Positions 1-8,873 of a stretch of 64,000 nt of DNA are shown here, piece after piece (position 1 is the stretch's first letter; the number at the start of each line of letters is the position of its first letter). The notes under the pieces are model-generated. The model was not told where the DNA came from. It ran no database searches and worked only from the letters and a program-made list of their open reading frames with translations. A program made the translations under genes and the position numbers. This DNA is from Phycisphaerae bacterium (GTDB lineage Bacteria; Planctomycetota; Phycisphaerae; UBA1845; Fen-1342): assembly GCA_030428945.1 (NCBI GenBank), contig JAUIEC010000016.1, positions 62,001 to 126,000 on the forward strand, written 5' to 3'.

Positions 1-1167
1 CAGGGCGTTCTCGAGGAAATCGAGCATCGCCGGACGCGCCGGCGGCGGAACGTTGACGATCTGCATGATCGGATCGCGGTTCTGCGGGAACTGCTGCTGA
101 CCGTTGACCTGGGCGTAGAAGTCCAGCACCTGGTTGAGCGTCAGCAACTGGCCGTTGTGCATGAAGGTGGCCTTCAGTCCGACATTGCGGAGCGTCGGCA
201 CCTTGAAGCGACCGGCATCGCCGGGGTTCCCAGTCACGCCCTGGCGGCCGTTGTCTTCGGCAATCGGGCGCAGTCCGACGTTGCGGAACGTGTGATCGCT
301 GAAAAACGGCTGCGTGTGGCACAACAGGCAGTTGGACGCGGCCAGGGCGTTGAAGCCGGCCTGCTGTCCGGGGGTCAGGGCGTTGGTGTCGCCGGCGGCG
401 AACGCGTCATACGGCGTCTGGTCCGGCACCAGCGTGCGCTCGTAGGTGGCGATCGCGAAGGCGATCCGTTCGGCCGTGACCTTGGGCGTTCCGAAGGCGT
501 CCTCGAACAGGTCGGGATAGCTCGGTCGACTGGCGAGCACGGCCGCCATGTCGGGCGGCAGGTCGCTGGCGAGCGCGAGCGGTCGGGCGGCGGTCAGCTT
601 GGCGCGGATCTGGGTCCAGTCGCGACCCTCGTGGGCCATCTCCACGTCGGAGACGGGCGGACCCACCGCCTGGCTTTCCAGCGCGCCGCCGGCCGGGATG
701 CTGACGGCGCCGGTTTCGGGATCGATGAAGTCACTCGTGGCGCGTCCGTCCCAGAAGATGTCGTCGGCGAACATGGCGATCACGGCCGGGTTCGCGGCCC
801 GTCCGGTGACCTGCGTGAACAGTTCGAAGACGGGGTCCGGCGCGTAGGCGCCGTTCGGATCGCAGCGGATCACGCCGGGCGAGCCGAGGATGTCGTCCGG
901 CGTGCCCGTCAGGCCGTCGACGCCGGGGTTCAGCCCGAGTCGCGGATCGGCCCCGGCGGCGAGTTGCGGCTTGTGGCAGGTCCCGCAGGCGACGGTGTTG
1001 TCGGCCGACAGTTGCTCGTCCCAGAACAGGATCTTGCCGAGGACGCGCTTCTCTTCGGTGAACGGGTTCTCGGGCGGAAAGGGGATCGCGGGCAGTGGCG
1101 GCGCGGGCTGGGCCAGCACGGTCGGCAGTGCCAGCGCCAGCGACGACAGAATCGCAGCGCGTTTCAT
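1..1167 (-). CDS. Di-heme cytochrome c peroxidase / MauG-like protein, 3' end cut by window edge
   Basis: The first 389 codons are present and the C-terminus lies outside the window. An N-terminal signal peptide ends near residue 19. Two c-type heme sites are visible, CGTCH at residues 61-65 and CLLCH at 280-284, spaced as in bacterial di-heme cytochrome c peroxidases and MauG relatives. Other family features are KILFWDEQLSADNTVACGTC near the first heme and a VGLKATFMHNG segment late in the visible part. The family sits in the periplasm and either reduces hydrogen peroxide with electrons from small c-type carriers or performs related oxidations; which applies here cannot be told. A purine-rich site (gagggag) lies about 10 bases before the ATG. 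The gap 1168-1365 upstream shows no gene; a weak TATCGT box on the minus strand could be its -10. Confidence 0.85.
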   Translation of the reverse strand, partial: MKRAAILSSLALALPTVLAQPAPPLPAIPFPPENPFTEEKRVLGKILFWDEQLSADNTVACGTCHKPQLAAGADPRLGLNPGVDGLTGTPDDILGSPGVIRCDPNGAYAPDPVFELFTQVTGRAANPAVIAMFADDIFWDGRATSDFIDPETGAVSIPAGGALESQAVGPPVSDVEMAHEGRDWTQIRAKLTAARPLALASDLPPDMAAVLASRPSYPDLFEDAFGTPKVTAERIAFAIATYERTLVPDQTPYDAFAAGDTNALTPGQQAGFNALAASNCLLCHTQPFFSDHTFRNVGLRPIAEDNGRQGVTGNPGDAGRFKVPTLRNVGLKATFMHNGQLLTLNQVLDFYAQVNGQQQFPQNRDPIMQIVNVPPPARPAMLDFLENAL

Positions 1168-1365
1168 TTGGTTGTGCTCCCTCTGACTACTGACGATAGG
1201 GCCGTAAAAGTCCGTCTACCAGCGGAAACGCAGGAAGTTCCGCTGAGACGCACAAAACCCCGCTTATCTGCGGACCTGACGGACACACGCAGTCCCCGCT
1301 TCCCGGTCTCCCCGGAAGGCAACCAGCGACCGCGACACTGCCATGCTCGGCGATGCCGATATCCC

Positions 1366-1509
1366 TCAGTCCGAAAATCCGGCCGACCGGTCCCCCTCGT
1401 CGCCCGCCGACCCGCTGGCTGCTTCCCCCTTCCCCAGCACCCAGTATAGCACCAGGCCGTAGAAACCGGCCGTCGCGACGATGCCGAGGGCGATGACGAA
1501 TTCGCTCAT
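1366..1509 (-). CDS. Small single-pass membrane protein (47 aa), unknown function
   Basis: The 47-residue product starts MSEFVIALGIVATAGFYGLV, giving one transmembrane helix from about residue 4 to 24, followed by a short polar, acidic tail. Its ATG overlaps the TGA of the upstream TPR-like gene in an ATGA junction (1506-1509), so it is probably translated by coupling. Size and topology recall small accessory subunits such as CcmD, but there is no signature to support that. The di-heme peroxidase-like gene follows 200 bases downstream on the same strand. The ATGA overlap and the clean hydrophobic helix are the reasons for calling it real. Confidence 0.6.
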   Translation of the reverse strand: MSEFVIALGIVATAGFYGLVLYWVLGKGEAASGSAGDEGDRSAGFSD

Positions 1510-2531
1510 GGCCCGGCCTCGGCCGCGTCGGACAGGGTGGTCGCCACGGCGATCCGTTCGAGGATGCGCCCGCGGTCGCCGTGCGTCGGGTTCTGTTCGA
1601 GCAGGCGGCGGTACCAGAGGGCGGCCTCGGTGGGCTTGTCGAGCGCCCAGAGTCCGTCGGCGAGTTGCACCAGGAACTCGTCGGACCCGGCCCCGAGGCT
1701 GGCGGCCCGTTTCAGGAACGCGACCTGCAACGCGACGCGCCCGCTGCGGGCGCAGGTGTCGGCCACCTGCTGGTAGGCGTCGCTGAGCAGGGCGTCGCGC
1801 TGCTCGGGTGGCACCGTCTCGGCCCGCATGCGTTCGTAGCCCAGGTAGGCGGAGACGTCCTGGTTGGCGAGCGCCAGTTCCGCACAGGTGACCAGCGTCT
1901 CCGGGGTGGCGTTCTCGAGGATCGTGCTTTCGTGCGCCCGCAGGATCGCCCAGGCCAGTTCGGGCTGCTGCAGATGCTGCCAGATGCGGGCGTGCAGCAG
2001 GTAGCCGGCCGGTTCGGTGCAGCCCCCGTCGAGCGCCTTGCGGACCTGGAACAGGGCTGACTGTTCGTTGCAGCAGACGAACGTCCCCGCCCGCTTGGAC
2101 TTCTCGACCACCAGCCAGCGGTTCCAGAACTGTCCGACGCGACCATCGGGGACCTTGCGCAGACTGATCTCGCCCAGCACCGCGCCCAGCGCGAAGTAGG
2201 CCCGGCCACGCCGCAGGTGAATCCCGGGGTGCCCGCCGAGGGCCGCGTGGGCCCGCTCGCAGATCCGCAGCGTGGCCGCGTAACGACGGCGGTCGAGTTC
2301 GATGTCCAGCAGCAGCAGCCAGACCTCGGGGTCGTCCGGCCACTGTTCGAGGGCGCTTTCGAGCATTTCGATGCAGGCCCGCAGCTTGCCCTCGGCCCGC
2401 AGTTCGGCGACCTGCTCGCGGAACGCGGCGCTGGGCGAGGCGTCCTGCGCAGCGCCGGCCGGCGGCTGAAGACAGCCGAAGACCACCGGGATCAGCAACC
2501 CGGCTATTGTCTTGTGCCACGCGATTCGCAT
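1506..2531 (-). CDS. TPR-like repeat lipoprotein or secreted protein
   Basis: Start chosen at MRIAWHKTIAGLLI because it opens a signal peptide; the frame continues 32 codons further upstream without a convincing start. The signal region ends VVFGC, an imperfect lipobox, so the product may be a lipoprotein. The mature part is alpha-helical with tetratricopeptide-like repeats, for example around residues 35-75 (REQVAELRAEGKLRACIEML) and again near the C-terminus (LADGLWALDKPTEAALWYRR). Such proteins act as periplasmic or membrane-attached protein-interaction scaffolds. It is coupled by ATGA overlap to a 47-residue membrane protein. It is divergent from mutS2, with only about 50 bases between the two starts. 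Confidence 0.75.
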   Translation of the reverse strand: MRIAWHKTIAGLLIPVVFGCLQPPAGAAQDASPSAAFREQVAELRAEGKLRACIEMLESALEQWPDDPEVWLLLLDIELDRRRYAATLRICERAHAALGGHPGIHLRRGRAYFALGAVLGEISLRKVPDGRVGQFWNRWLVVEKSKRAGTFVCCNEQSALFQVRKALDGGCTEPAGYLLHARIWQHLQQPELAWAILRAHESTILENATPETLVTCAELALANQDVSAYLGYERMRAETVPPEQRDALLSDAYQQVADTCARSGRVALQVAFLKRAASLGAGSDEFLVQLADGLWALDKPTEAALWYRRLLEQNPTHGDRGRILERIAVATTLSDAAEAGP

Positions 2532-2584
2532 ACCTTTGACGGACTCTGCTCGCCGGTGTGAGACCGCCCCTTGCGGCGGGCGGA

Positions 2585-4855
2585 ATGCCTTCGATCGATG
2601 ATTGTACCGAAATGGACGCCCATTCACTCGACTGCCTGGATTTCCTGCGGGTCCGCGACCTGCTCAGCCGCTATGCGCTGACGCCGCTCGGCAAGGCCCG
2701 GGCCCTCGGAATCCAGCCCGGCCGCAAGCCGGCCGCCGTTCGCCGCTGGCGGGCGCAGGTTCTCGATCTGCAGGCCTACATGCAGACGCACGGTTCGCCC
2801 CCGATGGCCGACGTCCGCGACGTGGTCGCCACGGTCGAGAAGTGTGCTCCGCCGCTGCGGGTCGACGTGGACGACATCGCCGCGATCGGGCGGACGCTGC
2901 GGGCGGCGGCCGAGGTGGCCGCGTATCTGGCGGACCTGCCGGACGAGGCCGAGCACCTGCTGCACCTGCGTGGTCGGATCGGAGATTTCTCGAGCATCTG
3001 CGGGCGGATCTTCGCGATCATCGACCCGCGCGGGCAGGTGCGTGATGATGCCAGTCCGCGGATCACGCGGATCCGGCGCGACATCGCCCGGGCCCGGGTG
3101 CGGATCCGCGAGACGGTCGAACGCCTGCTGCAGAACCCCTCGGTGCGGCGTCTGCTGCAGTTCGCCAATCACACCTACGTCGAAGACCGGCTCGTGCTGC
3201 CGCTGCGGACCGAGTGTCGCGGGCGCCTGCCGGGGATCGTGCACCGCGGATCGGGCAGCGGGGCGACGCTGTTCGTGGAACCCTCGCAGGCGGTCGAACT
3301 GAACAACCAGATCAGCAACCTGAAGAGCGAAGAGGACGAGGAGATCACCCGCCTGCTGTGGGACCTGGCCCACGAGGTGCATATCAACGCCACCCCGATC
3401 CTGAAGACCCTCGATGCCCTCGGCGTGCTCGACCTGACCGTCGCCAAGGTGCGCTACGCCGAGGCCTTCGACGCCCGCTGCCCCGAGATCCTCGACGAAC
3501 CGACCCTGCAGGTCCGCGGCGCGCGGCACCCGCTGCTGCTCGAGATGACCCGCGAAGCGCCCGGCGCCCCGCTGCGGCCGGAAGAGGTCGTCCCGATCGA
3601 CTATCGCCTGGGCGTGGACTTCGACCTGCTGGTCATCACCGGACCGAACACCGGCGGCAAGACCGTCACGCTGAAGACGATCGGCCTGCTGTCGCTGATG
3701 GTGCAGGCCGGGATCCCGGTGCCGGTCGGACCGGGCGCCAGGTTCGGCGTCTTCGGCAACGTGCTGATCGACATCGGCGACGAGCAGAGCATGGCCCAGT
3801 CGCTCAGCACGTTCAGCGCGCACATCAGGCGGCAACTCGACATGCTCTCGCACGCGGGGCCCGACACGCTCGTGCTGATCGACGAACTCGGGGCCGGGAC
3901 CGATCCGGACGAGGGCGCCGCGATCGGCGTCGCCCTGCTTGAGGAACTGCTGCGACGGCGGACGCGCGGCGTGCTGACCACGCACATCGGCGCGCTGAAG
4001 GGCTTTCCGCTGCAGAACGAACGGGCCGAGAACGCCTGCGTCGACTTCGACTCGCGGACGCTGCGGCCGACCTACGAACTGCGGATCGGCGAGCCGGGCA
4101 CCAGCAACGCGATCCAGATCGCCGCCCGCATGGGCATGCCCAAGCACCTCGTGACGGCCAGCAAAAAACACCTGGGCACCAAGGCCAACGCGCTGAACCG
4201 GGCGCTCTCGAAAACCCGCGACACGCGCCGCCAGGCCGAGACCGCACTGGCCGGTGCCGATGACGCCCGCCTGTCGGCCGAGAAGGCGGAGAAGAAAGCC
4301 CGCGAAGCGCGTGAGAAGCTCAGGCAGCAGCAGGACGACTTCCAGCGCTGGCTGCAGCGGATCGCCCACCTGCGGGCGGGCGATACCGTTCGCGTGCGAA
4401 ACTTCGACGGCGAAGGCAAGGTCACCCGCGTGCGCCTGGAACACCAGCGGGCCGAGGTCGAGGTCGGTTCGCTCAGCATCGAGGTGCCGTTCGGCGACAT
4501 CCTGCCGCCGGAAGTCCCGCCGCCGCCGCCGGCCCCCGAACGGCCGGGCCGCGTCCGCAAGCGACAGCCCGAATCCGAGCGTCCCCAGACGCAGCGCCGC
4601 CGCCGGGCCGGGGCGCCGAACGCGAAGCGCGGACCGGGGCAGCGCCCGCGGACCGGGGGGCCGGCGCTGGTTCCGCTGGGCGATGCCGACATCAAGGCGC
4701 TCAAGCCGAACGACTCGGTCTACGTCAAGCGGTTCCACCGCGAGGGCACGGTCGTGCGGGTCGAGGCGGACAAGCGCGTCGTGATCGTCTCGGCCGGCGT
4801 GCTCGAAGTCGAAGTCCCCTTCAACGGCCTGGCCCGGAAGTCAGACGCGAACTGA
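2585..4855 (+). CDS. mutS2: MutS2-family ATPase without Smr domain
   Basis: MutS2-family DNA-structure or ribosome-acting ATPase. The N-terminal LDFLRVRDLLSRYALTPLGK matches the start of the MutS2 core. The Walker A motif GPNTGGKT is at about residues 353-360, followed by the family segments STFSAHIRRQ and LIDELGAGTDP (Walker B) and the H-loop TTHIGALK. A charged coiled coil follows. Typical MutS2 ends in an Smr nuclease domain; here the C-terminus carries two related beta-barrel (KOW/SH3-like) units instead, GDTVRVRNFDGEGKVTRVR and NDSVYVKRFHREGTVVRVE, joined by a basic, proline-rich linker. Start is uncertain: ATG at 2585 or 2612, or GTG at 2558. Family members suppress homologous recombination or rescue collided ribosomes; without Smr the cleavage activity should be absent. 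Confidence 0.88.
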   Translation: MPSIDDCTEMDAHSLDCLDFLRVRDLLSRYALTPLGKARALGIQPGRKPAAVRRWRAQVLDLQAYMQTHGSPPMADVRDVVATVEKCAPPLRVDVDDIAAIGRTLRAAAEVAAYLADLPDEAEHLLHLRGRIGDFSSICGRIFAIIDPRGQVRDDASPRITRIRRDIARARVRIRETVERLLQNPSVRRLLQFANHTYVEDRLVLPLRTECRGRLPGIVHRGSGSGATLFVEPSQAVELNNQISNLKSEEDEEITRLLWDLAHEVHINATPILKTLDALGVLDLTVAKVRYAEAFDARCPEILDEPTLQVRGARHPLLLEMTREAPGAPLRPEEVVPIDYRLGVDFDLLVITGPNTGGKTVTLKTIGLLSLMVQAGIPVPVGPGARFGVFGNVLIDIGDEQSMAQSLSTFSAHIRRQLDMLSHAGPDTLVLIDELGAGTDPDEGAAIGVALLEELLRRRTRGVLTTHIGALKGFPLQNERAENACVDFDSRTLRPTYELRIGEPGTSNAIQIAARMGMPKHLVTASKKHLGTKANALNRALSKTRDTRRQAETALAGADDARLSAEKAEKKAREAREKLRQQQDDFQRWLQRIAHLRAGDTVRVRNFDGEGKVTRVRLEHQRAEVEVGSLSIEVPFGDILPPEVPPPPPAPERPGRVRKRQPESERPQTQRRRRAGAPNAKRGPGQRPRTGGPALVPLGDADIKALKPNDSVYVKRFHREGTVVRVEADKRVVIVSAGVLEVEVPFNGLARKSDAN

Positions 4856-5112
4856 CGCGGTTCCAACGACCGGTGAAGCAACGCCCGCCGAGAAGACACT
4901 GCTCGAGAGCAGTGGCACCGGAGCACCGCGACGATCGCGGCGGCGTGACGACGCAGAAGCACTGCGACGACCGTGGCTGCAGGCGCGCGACGTCACCTGC
5001 TCACCTCGCTGTTTCTCCCTCGAACCCGGAACGCATGTATCAGCGCCGCCCGCGTGCGTCTCTCTCTGTGCGAGTCGAACGGCCCCCTGGTTCACGGAAC
5101 GGAGATGCAGCA

Positions 5113-5478
5113 ATGAAGACGTACGAACAGACGCGCGGTGTGGTTGGATTGCTTTCCCTTGTGACGGTCCTGCTGGGAGCGCAAGTGGCGGTCGCCGCCT
5201 TCTCGACGGCGCCGCCGGCGCCGGACATTCGCGCCGCCATCGACGGAATGGTCGCCAAGCCGACCGGCGACGCGATCGCCGGCGCGCAGGTCGCATTGCT
5301 CGACGGCGCCGGGCAGGTACTCGATCGCACGCGGACCGGCAAGAACGGCCGCTTTCACTTCGACCACGTCCGTCGTGGGAAGTACTGGATCTACACGCAG
5401 TTCGGCCAGCTCGAGAACAAGCGCGTCATCGCGTTGGAGGGCGCCGGCGGCGTGCGGATCACCGTCGTGCTCGAGTGA
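5113..5478 (+). CDS. Small secreted protein with carboxypeptidase-regulatory-like fold
   Basis: The 121-residue product has an N-terminal signal peptide (hydrophobic to about residue 29, ending VAVAA). It is followed by one beta-sandwich unit resembling the carboxypeptidase regulatory-like domain: GDAIAGAQVALLDGAGQVLD then TGKNGRFHFDHVRRGKYWIY. Such domains are structural modules in exported proteins; no catalytic residue is visible. The ATG at 5113 is preceded by ggag at 5101-5104. The 257 bases between mutS2 and this gene hold a short hairpin (cactgctcgagagcagtg) with no T-run and nothing else I can name. Confidence 0.7.
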   Translation: MKTYEQTRGVVGLLSLVTVLLGAQVAVAAFSTAPPAPDIRAAIDGMVAKPTGDAIAGAQVALLDGAGQVLDRTRTGKNGRFHFDHVRRGKYWIYTQFGQLENKRVIALEGAGGVRITVVLE

Positions 5479-5591
5479 CCGCCTGAAGGGTCCTGTACAG
5501 AGCGCAGCCGGCCAGCCAACGCGGCTGGTCGGCTGCGTATGCACCCTGCGGTCTCGACGGGGATTGTCGCATCGGTCGGCATCCGCCTGCT

Positions 5592-5620
5592 TTGCGGGCC
5601 CCGCGGCCGGCCACTACACT
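5592..5620 (+). promoter_or_regulatory. Sigma-70-type promoter, near-leaderless
   Basis: TTGCGG (5592-5597), a 17-base spacer and TACACT (5615-5620). Transcription would begin near 5627, only about 3 bases before the ABC exporter ATG at 5630, and no Shine-Dalgarno sequence is seen. Confidence 0.45.
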
Positions 5621-5629
5621 TCCCCGAAT

Positions 5630-7552
5630 ATGAGCGATCTGCCCGCTGCCTCCGAAACCAGCCCCGCCACCGGGCTTCTTGCCAGCCGAAAGGGCCCCAA
5701 GCTCGACAAGCGTGACATCAGCCGCGCTTTCTGGCGACTGCTGCGACGCACCTGGCCGCATCGGCGGGCCCTCGGGCTCGGCATCCTGCTGGGCCTGTTC
5801 GTCGCCGCCACCTACGCCGCCAGCCTCGGCGGCATCCTGCCCGTCCTGAAGGTGATCGTCGAAGAAGCCAATCTGCACGAATGGCTGATCGGCCACAGCG
5901 AGGCCTGGTACGGCGGCGTCACGACCTGGCTGGCCGGCTTCGTCCCGGCTGACACGACCGCGGCCGCCCGGATGAAGACTCTCCTGATCCTGCTCGGCCT
6001 GCTGCTGGTATTGAACCTGGTCGGCAACCTGATGCGGGTCCTGTCGCAGTACCTGGTGCTGTACGCTTCCCACCGGGTCGTGATGGACCTGCGCCGCGAG
6101 ATGTACCGCAAGTCGCTGCACGTTCCGGTCGTCGAACTGATGAGCGACCTGAACGGACGGGTCAGCCAGTTCATGACGGATGTCCGCGAGGTCTTCCTCG
6201 GACTGGCCACGCTCTTCGGCAAGGTCGCCCGCGAGCCGCTCAAGGCCGTCTGCGTGCTGGCTGTCGCCCTGTACCTCGACGCCCGGTTGACGCTGGTCGT
6301 GCTGGCGATCGCGCCGCTGGCGATCCTGCTGTTCTGGGTCATCGGCCGCAAGATCCGCAAGGCGACGATCCGCCTGCTGCAGGGCTACGGGCTGATGCTC
6401 GCCAACCTCGAAGAGGCCCTGCAGGGTGTCGACGTGGTCAAGACCTACACGCGCGAGGGTTACGAGCGCCGCCGCATGTGGCAGCTTGAACGTCGCATGA
6501 TGACCCAGCAACTCAAGCTGGTCTGGATCGAGGCGATCACGTCGCCGGCCATGGAAATCATCGGACTGATCGCCGCCTCGTCCGGCATCGTCTGGCTCGC
6601 TGGCCGGACGTTCGCGGGCGAGATCGAGCCGAGCCACTTCATGACGATGGTGCTGTTGCTGGCGGCGCTGCTGGATCCGATCCGCAAGGTCGCCAACGTC
6701 TACAACATGGTTCAGCGGGCCGGGGCGGCCAGCGCCCGGATCTTCGCCTTTCTCGATCAGCCCGAGGAGCCGCGGGTTCCGGGGGCGCGACCGCTGCCGG
6801 CCGCGACCGGTCCGGGCCGGCGGGTGGATTTCGAACGGGTCAGCTATCGCTACGGGCCCGACAGTCCGCTGGCGCTCGACGAAGTCACGCTGACGGTGGA
6901 GCCGGGCGAGTGCCTGGTGTTCGTCGGTCCGAACGGCAGCGGCAAGTCGACGCTGCTGCGGACGCTGCCGCGGTTGCTGGACCCGCAGTCGGGCACGATT
7001 CGCATCGACGGGGTCGACACGGACAAGCTCAGCCGCCGCGACCTGCGGCAGCAGATCGCGATCGTCGCGCAGCGGCCGGTGATCTTCGCCCGTTCGGTGG
7101 CCGACAACATTCGCTACGGCAATCCCGACGCGACGCCGGAGCAGATCCGGGAGGCGGCCGCCCGGGCGCGAGCGGCCGAGTTCATCGAGGCGTGGCCGGA
7201 GAAGTACGAGACGGCGATCGGCGAGTTCGGGGCGAGCATTTCGGGCGGTCAGCGGCAGCGGATCAGCATCGCGCGTGCGTTCCTGAAGGAGGCGACGATC
7301 CTGATCTTCGACGAGGCGACCAGTGAGATTGACGCCGAGAGCGAGGGCAAGATTCACGATGCCCTTGATGAACTGCGGCGGGGGAAGACGACGTTCCTGA
7401 TTGCGCACCGGCACACGGTAATGGACATGGCCGACCGGATCGTGGTGATGGATGCGGGCCGGATCGTCGATGTCGGGACGCAGGACGAGTTGCTGGAACG
7501 GTGCCCGCTGTTCCAGGCGCTGTATCGCACGCCGGATCCGGTGAAGAAGTGA
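5630..7552 (+). CDS. ABC exporter, fused membrane and ATPase domains (MsbA/lipid-exporter-like)
   Basis: The 640-residue half-transporter has an N-terminal cytoplasmic extension of about 45 residues, six membrane helices to about residue 360, and a C-terminal ATPase domain. Walker A is GPNGSGKST at 433-441. The signature SGGQRQR (near 537), Walker B ILIFDEAT and H-loop LIAHRHT follow, so all catalytic motifs are intact. The family acts as homodimers exporting lipids, lipid A cores or peptides through the inner membrane; the substrate here cannot be inferred. The start was chosen at ATG 5630 because a TTGCGG-17-TACACT promoter ends just before it; codons further upstream in frame lack the family's N-terminus. 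It appears to be a single-gene unit. Confidence 0.9.
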   Translation: MSDLPAASETSPATGLLASRKGPKLDKRDISRAFWRLLRRTWPHRRALGLGILLGLFVAATYAASLGGILPVLKVIVEEANLHEWLIGHSEAWYGGVTTWLAGFVPADTTAAARMKTLLILLGLLLVLNLVGNLMRVLSQYLVLYASHRVVMDLRREMYRKSLHVPVVELMSDLNGRVSQFMTDVREVFLGLATLFGKVAREPLKAVCVLAVALYLDARLTLVVLAIAPLAILLFWVIGRKIRKATIRLLQGYGLMLANLEEALQGVDVVKTYTREGYERRRMWQLERRMMTQQLKLVWIEAITSPAMEIIGLIAASSGIVWLAGRTFAGEIEPSHFMTMVLLLAALLDPIRKVANVYNMVQRAGAASARIFAFLDQPEEPRVPGARPLPAATGPGRRVDFERVSYRYGPDSPLALDEVTLTVEPGECLVFVGPNGSGKSTLLRTLPRLLDPQSGTIRIDGVDTDKLSRRDLRQQIAIVAQRPVIFARSVADNIRYGNPDATPEQIREAAARARAAEFIEAWPEKYETAIGEFGASISGGQRQRISIARAFLKEATILIFDEATSEIDAESEGKIHDALDELRRGKTTFLIAHRHTVMDMADRIVVMDAGRIVDVGTQDELLERCPLFQALYRTPDPVKK

Positions 7553-7650
7553 ATGTGTGAAGGAGTGAAAGAGGCACGGGGGAAGCGCCGCTGACTTCTT
7601 CCCAGTCGTTCGCGCCTTCCTCCTTTACGCCTTCATTCCGCCACGTTTCT
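7553..7650 (+). repeat. Degenerate GTGAAGGA-type 3' repeat with inverted arm
   Basis: Directly after the ABC exporter stop the sequence reads gtgaaggagtgaaagagg, closely matching the inner arm of the MITE-like copies at 31963 and 63349. A pyrimidine-rich partner arm (cttcctcctttacgccttc) lies about 60 bases downstream. The flanking terminal repeats of the full element are not recognisable. Confidence 0.35.
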
Positions 7651-7685
7651 TCTCTGGCGCCGTGGATCGTTGGGCAACCTGCACA

Positions 7686-8873
7686 TCATGGTTCCTTCTC
7701 AGCCCGCCCTATTTCTGCACCAGCGACAATCCCGCCGGCTTCGTCGATCGTCACCGGCGACACCGGCCGCAGCGGGATGGTCAGGTGATACCGCGCGTGA
7801 CGCCGTGCGCCCGTTCTCGTGAGGGCGCCTTTCCTGACGAGGTCGGCCAGGTCGCGGCCTGCCGTAGCGGGCGAGGTTCCGGCGATCCGCTGGTAGTTGC
7901 TGGCACTCAGGCCGCCCCGGAAGCCTTCCGGGCCTTCCGCGAGCACCCGCAGCAGGACCTTCTCCTGCCGCGCGTTCAGTCGATCGCGCAGGCTGGCCAT
8001 CAGTTTGGCCTTGTCGATCAGGAAATCCACCCGGGCGCGTGTCCGGGCCTGCGCCTCAAGAGCGATCCCCGCGAACCACGCGAGCCAGTTCTCGATGTCG
8101 TTGTGCTGGTTGCTGGCTTCAAGCATCTCGTAGTAACCGCGTCGATGCACGAGGATCGTCGCGGCCAACGCGGTCAGTGCCTGGCCGCCGAGTCCCTGCG
8201 CCAGCGCCTTCTCTGAGATCGCCCGTCCGATGCGACCGTTACCGTCCTCGAACGGATGAATCGACTCGAAGTGCAGATGTGCCACGCCCGCCCGAGTCAG
8301 CGCGGGAAGGGGATCCGCACCGCCCGGCGCGGATGCGTTGTACCACGCGAGGAACGCGTCCATCTCGGCCGGGACCCGGGTGGAAGGCGGTGCCTCGAAG
8401 TGGATGGTCGGCTCGAAGAAGCGCCCCGAAACGACCTGCATCGGATCGTCGTGCGTCCGGTAGCGGCCGACCTCTTCGATGTCGCGGCGGCCCTGCATCA
8501 GTCGCTCGTGCCAGCCCCACAGTTGTTCGTTCGACAGCGGCTGCGACGACGTCCGGTGCAGGTCCACCATCATCTCGGCGATGCCCCGTTCGGCCGGGCT
8601 CGCCCGCCGCGTGTCGGCCCGCAGTCCCAGTGCCCGGCGAATCGATGACAGGACACTGTCGCGGTTGAGCAGTTCGCCTTCGATTTCGGAACTGCTGACC
8701 GCTTCCTCGGACATCGCCTCGACGGACAGGTGCTCGCGGGCATCGTGGCCGAGATGCGACATGGCCCCGAGGATCACGCCTCCACGAACCAGGAACTGCT
8801 CCTCGGCCTGCCTGAGCCGGTCCTCCCGCCAGGAGAAGCGGGGCCAGTCGGTTTGTTGCCAGTTCCAGGTCAT
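7686..8873 (-). CDS. Fic-family AMP transferase with N-terminal inhibitory motif and C-terminal winged helix
   Basis: The 395-residue product has a DUF4172-like N-terminal region, a Fic core and a C-terminal helix-turn-helix. The catalytic motif HPFEDGNGRIGR is complete at residues 206-217, so nucleotidyl transfer (usually AMP from ATP to a hydroxyl of a protein target) should be possible. The sequence SSEIEG at 61-66 fits the (S/T)xxxE(G/N) inhibitory helix, indicating the class with an N-terminal built-in brake. Residues about 305-370 (LNARQEKVLLRVLAEGPEGF to DLVRKGALTRTGARRHARYH) look like a winged helix. Two identical dyads lie immediately upstream of the start codon, suggesting that the protein binds its own promoter. 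No separate antitoxin gene is adjacent. Confidence 0.9.
   Translation of the reverse strand: MTWNWQQTDWPRFSWREDRLRQAEEQFLVRGGVILGAMSHLGHDAREHLSVEAMSEEAVSSSEIEGELLNRDSVLSSIRRALGLRADTRRASPAERGIAEMMVDLHRTSSQPLSNEQLWGWHERLMQGRRDIEEVGRYRTHDDPMQVVSGRFFEPTIHFEAPPSTRVPAEMDAFLAWYNASAPGGADPLPALTRAGVAHLHFESIHPFEDGNGRIGRAISEKALAQGLGGQALTALAATILVHRRGYYEMLEASNQHNDIENWLAWFAGIALEAQARTRARVDFLIDKAKLMASLRDRLNARQEKVLLRVLAEGPEGFRGGLSASNYQRIAGTSPATAGRDLADLVRKGALTRTGARRHARYHLTIPLRPVSPVTIDEAGGIVAGAEIGRAEKEP

Noticed and set aside
1168..1365. Riboswitch or RNA gene between the peroxidase-like gene and the small membrane protein
   Set aside because: No conserved fold was recognisable; only weak self-complementarity.
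4856..5112. tRNA or small RNA gene
   Set aside because: No cloverleaf or TTCGANNC arm could be built; only one short hairpin without a T-run.
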